Of a stretch of DNA of 64,000 nucleotides, positions 55,547 through 64,000 are shown piece by piece. This stretch comes from Pseudoalteromonas piscicida (lineage in GTDB: Bacteria; Pseudomonadota; Gammaproteobacteria; Enterobacterales; Alteromonadaceae): contig NZ_CP011924.1 of NCBI RefSeq assembly GCF_000238315.3, forward strand, positions 3,742,001 through 3,806,000, given 5' to 3'. A program made the position numbers and the translations under genes. Every line of letters starts with the position of its first letter. Positions within the stretch are counted from its first letter, which is position 1. The notes under the pieces were generated by a model, which worked only from the letters and a program-made list of their open reading frames with translations, ran no database searches and had not been told where the DNA came from.

Positions 55547-58500
55547 TGAATGAACAGCAAAGACAGATAGAGGCGTTGATTGCAGAAGCATTGGCAGCTG
55601 GCGTGACCTTGTATGAAAAAAACGGTGGCCTGGCATTTAAGCAAACCGCTGGATTTCCTCCACAGCTAAAACAGCAAGTGGTTGAATATAAATCAGAGAT
55701 CATTGCCTATTTCCAACAGCAAAGCCGTGATGTGGCGAACTCATCGCCGAAAATAGTCGCGCAGCCAAGCGCGGGGAAAGTCTTACCGCTGAGCTTTGCG
55801 CAGGAAGGACTGTGGTTTATTGAGCAACTGCAAGGTAGCAAGCAGTATTATATGCCCGCCGAGTTTTTGTTACGCGGCAAGCTTAATATTCAAGCAATGC
55901 ACAGCGCCGTACAAAATGTGGTGCAGCGCCACGAAATACTGCGCGCTAGGTTTGTAAAAAATGAACAAGATGGCCAACCCCGGCTGCAAATAACGGATGA
56001 CGTGAGTGCGCCGTTTGAGTGGCTTGATGCCAGTGTAGTACCTGAGGAAACAAGGCAAGCCTACATTGCTTCGCGCATCGCAGCACATCAAAACAAGCCT
56101 TTTGACTTGGCTCATGATTGTTTACTTCGCGTGCTGGTGGTGAGTGATGACGATGAGCATCACCTTGCTTTTAATATGCACCATATTGTCTCTGACGGGG
56201 CGTCAATGGCGCTACTCGCACAAGAGATAGAGGCTGGCTATTGCAAACACATAGGTGCACCTTATACAGCACTTGCAACGATGCAGGTACAATATAGTGA
56301 TTTTAGCCTGTGGCAGCGAACACAGTTAACGCCAGATCGCATCGAGGCACCACTGGCGCAATTAAAACAGCAATTTAGCGAATTAGCGCCGTTGCAGTCA
56401 TTGCCTTGTGATTTTGTCCGTCCAGCGGTGCAATCGTTAACGGGGAAAGTATATCGCCAAGCGCTTGATACATCGTTATTTGCGGCGATCTCGACTCAGG
56501 CGAAGTCGCTCCAGTTGACACCCTTTATGTGGCTACTCAATACCTTTATGTTGTTTATCGCAAGGCTTACGCAATCGCAGCAGGTGATTGTAGGCACGCC
56601 AGAGCTTGGCCGCCATCATCCTGAATTAACGCCGTTAATCGGCTTGTTTGTTAATACCCTCGTGATGCATGCAAAGCTTAAAAGTGATATGCCATTTAGC
56701 CAATGGTTGCAGCAACAAAAAGACCTCAACCTAGCGGCGTTTGAATACCGCGATATTCCTTTTGATAAAGTGGTTGAAGCGGTTGGCGCTCCAAGAGATT
56801 TAAGTCACCATCCGCTAGTGCAAATATTATTTACACTGGAAACCCGTGATGAGCGTGCTTTTACGCTTCCGGGATTATCGGTTCAAGAAGTGCAAAAACA
56901 ACAGGCGGATAGCATAGCGGTAAAATGCGACTTAGAACTTAATGCCGTAGTTGATGAGCAGGCACTTTATTTACATTGGAAGTTTGATAGCAACCTCTAC
57001 ACAGCAGAGACCATCAAACATTGGGCGGATTGCTTTCACACGCTGCTTCAAGCTTGTGTTACAGCCCCTCATACCGCCGTTGGTGAACTTGCGTTACTGA
57101 ACCAAAAACAGCAGCAAGCTTTAATAATGGACGCTCAATGCCAAGCGGCAACTTGGCCTAAGCAAGACACCATCACCAGTTTATTCACGCGCTACGCCGA
57201 GCGCTTTGCCACACGCACTGCCGTGCAAGATAGCACGACTGTGCTGAGTTATCGTGACCTTAACGAGCGAGTCGATGCGCTGGCGATAATGCTGTTACAG
57301 AAAGGGGTCACGCCAAGAACCATGTTGGTGGTGAGTGTATCACGCAGCGTTGAGATGATAGTGACCTTGCTGGCAGTGCTTAGAGTCGGTGCTGCCTACG
57401 TGCCAGTAGATCCCAACTATCCGCAAGAACGCATTGAGTATATTTTGGGAGACGTGCAAAGCCCATGGCTACTTTGTGATAACGCTACCCAGGCACAGTT
57501 TAGTCAGCTTTCATATCAGCTAATTAATGTGTCACAGGCAGAGCCTCAGGCCAGCCGCGAAGCCCTCAAGCAGCTTGATGCTATTCAGGTTGAGCCGCAA
57601 GACTTGGCGTATATGATCTATACCTCGGGCACCACAGGGCGACCAAAAGGCGTACAAATTGAGCATCGTCATGTGGTGCGGTTACTTCATGTTGAGCCCA
57701 ACTTGTTCGATTTTAATGAGCAAGATGTTTGGACTTTATTTCATTCCTTCTGCTTTGATTTCTCTGTGTGGGAAATGTATAGCGCGTTGCTCTTTGGTGG
57801 TCGTCTTGTGGTTGTGGATAAAGCGACTACGCAAGACACCCAAGCTTTTGCTCAGTTGTTGGTTGATGCTCAGGTTACGGTCTTAAATCAAACACCAAGT
57901 GCGTTTTACGCGCTACAAGCCACGCTACTCAATGACAGTCAGTTGGCGAGCCAATGTGCAGTGCGGTACGTGATTTTTGGTGGTGAAGCGTTGCAGCCAA
58001 GTAAGCTACAGCCTTGGGCACAGCACTTACCAAATTGTCAGTTAATCAATATGTATGGCATTACCGAAACCACGGTACATGTTACCTTTAAAGCGCTGGA
58101 GCCTGCGGATCTGACGCTTGGCACCAGTAATATAGGTCGTGCGATTCCGACCACCAGCTGCTATGTACTTGATGACAAGCAAAGGCTCTTGCCACAAGGT
58201 GCCGTGGGCGAGTTGTACGTAGGGGGCGAGGGGGTTTGTCGGGGATATTGGCAACGTGATGAATTAAACGCAACCCGCTTTATTCAAAACCCCTTTAATG
58301 AAGGGTCTGAGCAGCGGCTATATCGCTCGGGGGATCTCGTGCGGCTAATGGCCAGCGGTGAGCTGAGCTATGTTGGTCGAATTGACGACCAAGTAAAGGT
58401 TCGAGGTTATCGCATTGAATTAGGCGAAATTGAAAACCAGTTGCGCCAGCATCCCGAAGTGGCTGAGGTCACTGTGCTGTTAAATCGGCAAGACCCAGAA

Positions 58501-61500
58501 AATGTCTGGATCTGCGCCTTTGTGGTGTTACACAAACAAGTCGAGTTCGACGACATCACGTTGGTCATGCAGCAGTTTTTAAAACAAAATTTACCCGACC
58601 ATATGTTGCCTGCCAAAGTGCAAGCGGTTTCAGCCATGCCACTGACCAGCAATGGTAAAGTAGATAAAAAAGCACTACTGCAGCAACTTGATACAAGCCT
58701 TAACGAAAACACTTATGAAGCACCGATTGGCGAGCTTGAAACCCAACTTGCAAGCTATTTTGCCGAGATACTGCAGCGCGAGTTGGTTGGTCGCTATGAC
58801 GACTTTTTTAGACTCGGCGGACACTCGCTACTTGCTGTAAAACTGGCAAACCATATTCGCAAGACGCTGCACATTGAGTTACCGCTGCAAGCGATTTTTA
58901 CGCACCCTACAGTACAAGGTTTAGCGGCTGCACTTGAAAAGCAAGACGCGCAGCTAAGTGCTATTGCTGTGGTGGATAAAACCAATGGCGTAGTGTTGTC
59001 TTTTGCTCAGCAGCGTTTATGGACACTAGATCAAATGCAGCAGGGCAGCCAGCAATATCAAATTCAAGCGTTATTGGCGTTTTCAGGGGAGTTTGATCTG
59101 AGCGCATTCGAGCAAAGTTGGCAAAAGGTGCTGTCACGGCATCAGGTGTTGCACTCGGCTATCACCAACACGAATGATGGGCCTAAACAGTACCTTGTGG
59201 CTTTGTCTGAGCATTTTGTTACGATCATTGATGTCTCCACACAATCGCCGCTTTGGCAAAACTTGGTTTGGCAGCGCGCGGTACGGGACGACCAAGCACA
59301 GGGTTTTGATCTTAGTAAAGATCTAATGATCCGCGCAACTCTAGTTCGATTTTCATCAGGTTATCATCGCCTTATCGTCAATATGCACCATATTGCTAGT
59401 GATGCTCGCTCTATTGAAGTATTAATGCGAGAGCTTACGCAGTTTTATGCCCATTACACCCAAGGCTGTGAACTTGCCCATGACTTAATTGCGCCACCTG
59501 AGGTGCAATACGCGGATTATGCCCATTGGCATCGATCACTGTGCCAAGGCGCGCAGCAAAGTGCAGATATGGCATTTTGGTCAGCGCACCTTGACGATGC
59601 GCCGCCACTGCACCAATTACCGCTCGATACGCCGCGTGGGCAAGCGGTGAATAATAGCGCGCAAGCATTTAATGAGCAGCTAAGCGCAGAGACTTGGCAA
59701 CGGCTACAACAGCATTGTCAGCGCTTGGCAATAACCCCGTTTATTTGGTTGCATAGCGCGTATGCGGTGGTGCTCGCTAAGTTTAGCCAAGTGGATGATA
59801 TTGTGGTTGGTGCGCCATTTTCAGGGCGGCATCACCCGCAAGTGGAGCAGTTGATTGGCTTTTTCGTCAATGCCTTGCCTATTCGCGTGAAGCTCGATTG
59901 GCAGCAGAGTTTCAGTCAGCTACTCGATATACAAAGAGAGCAGATTGAGCAAGTACATCAACATCAATCACTTCCCTTTGAGCAGCTCATTGACCATCTT
60001 GGTGTTAGCCGTGAGCTGAGTCACCAAAGTGTTTTCCAGTTGAGTTTTGCGTTTAATCCGGAGCCACAGCACACACCGGAGTTTGTAGGCCTTAGCACGG
60101 AAGTTTTAGCGTCGGAAAACGCGCGTGCCAAGTTTGACCTAGAGCTCAGCGCAACAATAAATGGGCAAGAGTTAAGGTTGCACTGGCTATACAACAGTGG
60201 ATTATTTGAAAAAGAAACTGTGGCTAGCATTGCAGAGTGTTTTAATGTTGTGATCGCGCAGTTACTCACGCAGCCTGAGTGCCCGCTTGCGGATATAAAA
60301 CTTTGTAAGGATCAGCTGCTAGAGAATCATGCAATTTCAGGTAAATCAGCACCGGAACACTTGGATCTGTCAGTGCTTGAGCAAATTGAGCGAAATTTGG
60401 CTGTGCCCACGCAGGCCAAACAGATAGCGGTAATTGACACAAACTCAAATCAAACCTTGAGTTATGGTGAGCTTACTGAAAGAGCGAAGGCATTGGCGGC
60501 GCTGTTATTAAGTGAAGGGCTGCAACCCGAGCAGCCTGTGCTTGTTGCGATGACGGGTAGCGCAGAGCTCATTGTGGCGATGTTGGCTGTGTTAAAAGCG
60601 GGTGGATGTTATGTACCTGTGGACCCTCATTACCCTCAAGCGCGAGTCAATTACATCGCTAAAGACAGCGGCGCAGCGCTGGTTTTAACAAAGTGTGAGT
60701 TTGCCGCTCGCTTTGAGATAGCTGAGTTAGATGATAATCACCTTGAGGCTGAATATCGCTCGCCACATGTTATGTGTGTTGATGACGCTAACGTGCAAAC
60801 GCGCCTTGCGGCAATACCATTACCTCAGCAGTTTCCAAAAATTAAGGCTGAGCAGCTGGCCTATGTGATTTATACCTCAGGCACAACAGGTAACCCCAAA
60901 GGCGTGATGATAGCCCACCAAGGGCTGGCGAATTTATGTGGTTGGCACCGACGCGCCTTTGCGGTGGATAATCATAGCGTAGCGAGTCAAACCGCCAACC
61001 CCGCCTTTGACGCGGCAACCTGGGAGATTTGGCCTTATCTATGTGCTGGCGCGAGCTTAGTGTGTGTGCCAAAAACCGTGCTGCAGTCACCGGCCGAATT
61101 AACTGCCTGCTTCAATACGCACCAAGTCACGCATAGTTTTATTGCAACGCCAATCGCTCAAGCGCTGCTCACTGAGCCTTTGTTTAATCCACAAAGCTTG
61201 CGCTATTTGCTGGTTGGCGGCGATAAACTCGGTGCGCTGCAAGCAAAAGAGTACGGATTTACCCTAGTCAATAACTATGGACCTACCGAAGCTTCGGTGG
61301 TCGCGACTTCTGGTGTGGTTGAGTTTGACAAACAGGTGCCAGATATCGGCTTGCCCGTCGACAATAGTCAGCTATTTATCTTAGATCCACAACTGCGGGC
61401 TGTGCCACCGGGGATGATCGGTGAGTTATACGTAACAGGGGCAGGACTTGCCAGAGGATATTTGCATCAACCACAGCTTAGCGCTGAGCGTTTTATTGAG

Positions 61501-61977
61501 CTACAAGTCTCTCCATCGCAAGCGGTGCGTGCCTATAAAACCGGAGATTTGGTTCGCCTGCTGAGCAACGGCCGTATCGCCTATATGGGTCGTAACGATG
61601 GACAAGTAAAGCTGCGAGGTTATCGTATTGAGCTGGCCGAAATTGAACAGCAAATTGGGCTACTATCAAGCGTACAAGAATGTGCAGTTCAGATAACCAC
61701 AAGCGCGTCAAGGCAGCCACAGTTACAGGCATTTGTGGTGGCAAACACTGAGCCTCAAGTGCTTCAAGCCCAGCTAAAGGAGAGACTGCCAAGTTATATG
61801 GTACCAGAGCATTTTGTTATGCTCGCAAGACTGCCTTTGACACCGCATGGCAAAGTTGACCATCGTGCCTTGGCAACGCTTAGTAAAACTCAACAGACTA
61901 CCACAGTAACCGAGCAGAGCGCGGTCACATCACAGGCTAACAGCATCGTAGCCCAGTTACTGGCGATTTATCGGTAG
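55543..61977 (+). CDS. NRPS subunit 3, first part: docking-C-A-PCP-C-A
   Basis: A 2144-residue product. Residues 1-65 resemble a TubC-type docking domain like that of subunit 2. Then C (75-500, HHIVSDG), A (543-1047), PCP (Ser in LGGHS near 1090), C (1150-1585) and A (1620-2115). The second C domain reads HHIASDARS in place of HHxxxDGxS. A-domain codes read by eye are DFWNIGMVHK (identical to the Thr code) and DAWFLGNVVK (identical to a Leu code). The frame ends at TAG (61975-61977) between A10 ('LTPHGKVDHRAL') and the PCP, which continues in the same frame. Confidence 0.93.
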   Translation: MMNEQQRQIEALIAEALAAGVTLYEKNGGLAFKQTAGFPPQLKQQVVEYKSEIIAYFQQQSRDVANSSPKIVAQPSAGKVLPLSFAQEGLWFIEQLQGSKQYYMPAEFLLRGKLNIQAMHSAVQNVVQRHEILRARFVKNEQDGQPRLQITDDVSAPFEWLDASVVPEETRQAYIASRIAAHQNKPFDLAHDCLLRVLVVSDDDEHHLAFNMHHIVSDGASMALLAQEIEAGYCKHIGAPYTALATMQVQYSDFSLWQRTQLTPDRIEAPLAQLKQQFSELAPLQSLPCDFVRPAVQSLTGKVYRQALDTSLFAAISTQAKSLQLTPFMWLLNTFMLFIARLTQSQQVIVGTPELGRHHPELTPLIGLFVNTLVMHAKLKSDMPFSQWLQQQKDLNLAAFEYRDIPFDKVVEAVGAPRDLSHHPLVQILFTLETRDERAFTLPGLSVQEVQKQQADSIAVKCDLELNAVVDEQALYLHWKFDSNLYTAETIKHWADCFHTLLQACVTAPHTAVGELALLNQKQQQALIMDAQCQAATWPKQDTITSLFTRYAERFATRTAVQDSTTVLSYRDLNERVDALAIMLLQKGVTPRTMLVVSVSRSVEMIVTLLAVLRVGAAYVPVDPNYPQERIEYILGDVQSPWLLCDNATQAQFSQLSYQLINVSQAEPQASREALKQLDAIQVEPQDLAYMIYTSGTTGRPKGVQIEHRHVVRLLHVEPNLFDFNEQDVWTLFHSFCFDFSVWEMYSALLFGGRLVVVDKATTQDTQAFAQLLVDAQVTVLNQTPSAFYALQATLLNDSQLASQCAVRYVIFGGEALQPSKLQPWAQHLPNCQLINMYGITETTVHVTFKALEPADLTLGTSNIGRAIPTTSCYVLDDKQRLLPQGAVGELYVGGEGVCRGYWQRDELNATRFIQNPFNEGSEQRLYRSGDLVRLMASGELSYVGRIDDQVKVRGYRIELGEIENQLRQHPEVAEVTVLLNRQDPENVWICAFVVLHKQVEFDDITLVMQQFLKQNLPDHMLPAKVQAVSAMPLTSNGKVDKKALLQQLDTSLNENTYEAPIGELETQLASYFAEILQRELVGRYDDFFRLGGHSLLAVKLANHIRKTLHIELPLQAIFTHPTVQGLAAALEKQDAQLSAIAVVDKTNGVVLSFAQQRLWTLDQMQQGSQQYQIQALLAFSGEFDLSAFEQSWQKVLSRHQVLHSAITNTNDGPKQYLVALSEHFVTIIDVSTQSPLWQNLVWQRAVRDDQAQGFDLSKDLMIRATLVRFSSGYHRLIVNMHHIASDARSIEVLMRELTQFYAHYTQGCELAHDLIAPPEVQYADYAHWHRSLCQGAQQSADMAFWSAHLDDAPPLHQLPLDTPRGQAVNNSAQAFNEQLSAETWQRLQQHCQRLAITPFIWLHSAYAVVLAKFSQVDDIVVGAPFSGRHHPQVEQLIGFFVNALPIRVKLDWQQSFSQLLDIQREQIEQVHQHQSLPFEQLIDHLGVSRELSHQSVFQLSFAFNPEPQHTPEFVGLSTEVLASENARAKFDLELSATINGQELRLHWLYNSGLFEKETVASIAECFNVVIAQLLTQPECPLADIKLCKDQLLENHAISGKSAPEHLDLSVLEQIERNLAVPTQAKQIAVIDTNSNQTLSYGELTERAKALAALLLSEGLQPEQPVLVAMTGSAELIVAMLAVLKAGGCYVPVDPHYPQARVNYIAKDSGAALVLTKCEFAARFEIAELDDNHLEAEYRSPHVMCVDDANVQTRLAAIPLPQQFPKIKAEQLAYVIYTSGTTGNPKGVMIAHQGLANLCGWHRRAFAVDNHSVASQTANPAFDAATWEIWPYLCAGASLVCVPKTVLQSPAELTACFNTHQVTHSFIATPIAQALLTEPLFNPQSLRYLLVGGDKLGALQAKEYGFTLVNNYGPTEASVVATSGVVEFDKQVPDIGLPVDNSQLFILDPQLRAVPPGMIGELYVTGAGLARGYLHQPQLSAERFIELQVSPSQAVRAYKTGDLVRLLSNGRIAYMGRNDGQVKLRGYRIELAEIEQQIGLLSSVQECAVQITTSASRQPQLQAFVVANTEPQVLQAQLKERLPSYMVPEHFVMLARLPLTPHGKVDHRALATLSKTQQTTTVTEQSAVTSQANSIVAQLLAIYR
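61975..61977 (+). other. In-frame TAG between A and PCP domains
   Basis: The frame before (LLAIYR) and after (VLNTPSMTAKDDYFALGGDS) is continuous. A normal A-PCP linker would have Gln, Glu or Lys here. One substitution explains the stop. Confidence 0.9.
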
Positions 61978-64000
61978 GTATTAAATACGCCATCCATGAC
62001 CGCTAAAGACGACTATTTTGCTTTAGGCGGCGACTCTATTTTGAGTATTCAAATCGCCAGTAAAGCCAAAGCACTCAAGTTACCTGTTAGCGCTACCGAC
62101 GTGTTTACCTACCCCTGTGTTTCGGCACTTGCAGCAAGACTTGCCCAGCAAGATATTCACCTGTCGATGGGTAAAGAAAGGCAGCCATTGGTAGGTCAAC
62201 TCGATAAATTACCAATTCAGCATTGGTTTTTTGCCCAACAATTTGCCAACCCCAGTCATTGGGATCAGAGCGTGCTGGTGAGTGTAGATAAATCCGTTAC
62301 ACCAGCGCAGCTCATGCAAGTGATAGGGTACTTGATAGCCCAGCACGATGCGCTACGTTTGGTGGTTGCGGATGAAAATACCCTATTTATACGTGATGGC
62401 ATTGATATTCAAAAGGTATTTACGGCGCATACGCTTGAGCGTGACGCATGGCAAGCTGAGCTGAGCGAGTTCAGTGAGCAAGTGCAGCAAGGCTTTGCGT
62501 TTACTGGCACGCCACTGTTTAAAGCGGTGTTATATGTTACGCCTGACAGTGAGGCCAATAATCGCTTGTTGTTCAGCGCACATCACTTGCTAGTGGATGG
62601 CGTCTCTTGGCGTGTGTTACTTGAAGATGTGAGCCAGCTACTACAGCAGCAAATAAACAATGTGCCGTTGGAGCTTCCTGCCGCAAGCGCGAATTTGGCT
62701 GAACTTGCCGATTTTTATCGTGAACTTGCGACCAATGAGCGTGATTTGCGCAAATGGCAGAAGGTAGCTGCACTGGCTGAAACTTCGCACTTATTGAGTC
62801 TTAAAGATACAAGCGCGACCCCAACCATAGCCAAAGTTCGCCACACATTGTCAGCAATGCACACCCGTGCGCTACTGGGAGCCGCCAACACCAGTTATGG
62901 TACGACGGCGCAAGCATTGCTGCTCAGTACACTTGCTTGGTGTGCGCAAAAGCGTGGTGCAGGCAGTGAAGTGATCATGCTAGAAGGACATGGCCGCGAG
63001 TTACTAACCGAGGCACTGGATAGCAGCCGAACTATCGGCTGGTTAACGGCGCTTTATCCAATGCAGTTATTTAGTAATGGCAGCCGCTTGCATGATGTGA
63101 TTTGTAGTATCAAGGCAGAGCTTGAAAGGAGCGCTAAAGTTGCCAGTAGTTATGGTGCTGCACGGTATTTACACCCAGAGCCAAACGTTCGCTCATCGCT
63201 TGAGATTGATACCCGAGGCTTACTGTTTTTCAACTATTTAGGCCAGCTAGATACAGTCATTGAGCAACAAGGTTTGCTGGGAGATGCTCGTGAGTCGACT
63301 GGCACTTTGGTTGCAGAGTCAAACCTCAGTTACTTTGGAGCACAACTAACGGCGGCGGTCGTGGATGGTAAACTGGCGTTAACGCTGGAATTTGACAGCC
63401 AGCGCTTAGCATCTGAAGAAGCAGAGCGATTAAGTAAAGAGATACTCGAAAGTCTAATTCAGGTCATCGAGCATTGCCAATCCCAGCCTCAACGTCATTA
63501 CACAGTCAGTGACTTTGCACTTCTCAGCGGCATTTCTGAAAGGCAGTTACAGCGCATACTTGGGCAGGTTAAAGGAGACGTTGAGGATATTTACCCTCTA
63601 ACTGGTTTGCAGCAAGGCATGTGGTTCCACAGTCAAACGGCACGTGAGGCGGACACTAAAAGCACGCTACCTTACGTAGAGCAAACCAGCTTATTGCTAC
63701 AAGGTTGTGTGGATATAGAGGCGCTGAGTTACGCTTGGCAGCAATTAATTAAACAGCACAGCATATTACGCTCGGCCTTTATAGATGTTGCTGGCGAGCC
63801 GCTACAAGTGGTCTGTAAACATGCCGATGTGCCACTCAAACTGCTGCACAGCAGCGTCATTGCAGAAGAACAATCGCAAATAGTGGAATCACAGGCCGCG
63901 GTGGAGCTTGCCGAGCCGCTTAAGCTCTCGCAAGCGCCTTGTATGCGGTTAAGCTTAATCGCTTTTGATGATGGCAATGTTGGGGTGGTGTGGACCTATC
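61978..64000 (+). CDS. NRPS subunit 3, continuation: PCP-E-C (runs off the window)
   Basis: The frame after the TAG is open to the window end. It encodes the PCP (Ser in ALGGDSIL near 62035) and then an epimerisation domain at about 62200-63520 with its signatures: 'IQHWFFAQQF', 'HHLLVDGVSWR', 'EGHGRE', 'TIGWLTALYP' and 'FNYLGQ'. So the Leu-type residue should become D-Leu. From about 63575 a new C domain starts (EDIYPLTGLQQGMWFHSQ), the form usual after an E domain (DCL type). An independent start would be ATG at 61996, but no ribosome-binding site precedes it. Confidence 0.92.

Noticed and set aside
61996..64000. A genuine separate NRPS subunit starting at the ATG at 61996
   Set aside because: No ribosome-binding site precedes it, the PCP would lack its normal N-terminal helix and docking domain, and the upstream A domain is in the same frame up to the TAG.

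Overview
The window looks like a chromosomal segment of a marine gammaproteobacterium of the Alteromonadales, most likely Pseudoalteromonas. The grounds are the gene content and order (rsgA-psd divergent from orn; rpsF-priB-rpsR-rplI; dnaB-alr), moderate GC, and a TonB-receptor/secreted-enzyme lifestyle. The genus is inference; the gene families are read from sequence.

Layout. Positions 66-5609 hold small accessory genes: a membrane protein, a 155-residue protein made of four 26-residue repeats with Gly-Gly motifs, an XRE regulator, a TonB-dependent receptor, a FadM/YbgC-type thioesterase and a META lipoprotein. Positions 5639-12244 are a thiamine operon, thiC-thiO-thiS-thiG-thiDE-thiF, behind a TPP riboswitch. 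A MITE-like repeat separates it from the rsgA-psd pair; orn diverges from rsgA. Positions 15162-16614 carry six identical tRNA-Gly(GCC) genes interleaved with nine tRNA-derived, foldable elements. The rpsF-priB-rpsR-rplI operon follows, with its own promoter and a candidate S6:S18 leader. Between rplI and dnaB sit a minor-pilin cluster (PilE-, FimT-, PilV-, PilW- and PilX-like) and a sigma/anti-sigma/DUF4097 operon. Then come dnaB-alr, yjbQ, cheX, a Zur-like Fur protein, a GGDEF/EAL protein, a secreted gamma-glutamyltransferase and a secreted amidohydrolase.

From 35798 to the window edge runs a hybrid PKS/NRPS assembly line. Subunit 1 is FAAL-ACP-KS-AT-ACP-aminotransferase-C-A-PCP, the mycosubtilin/iturin-type starter architecture that makes a beta-amino fatty acid. 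Five further modules and the start of another follow. Specificity residues read by eye suggest Gly-Asp-Asn-Asn-Thr-D-Leu after the beta-amino acyl starter, with a seventh module beginning at the edge. Subunits 2 and 3 start with TubC-like docking domains, and the upstream subunits end in similar acidic E-M-x-L tails.

The assembly line is broken as written: an 8-G tract causes a frameshift (50218-50225), there are two in-frame stops (TAA 51581, TAG 61975), and the KS has Tyr in place of the catalytic His. A 9-G tract likewise fuses the PilV- and PilW-like frames. The two longest G runs I noticed therefore both sit at frame anomalies, so either homopolymer sequence error or slippage-based switching must be settled before calling the cluster dead.
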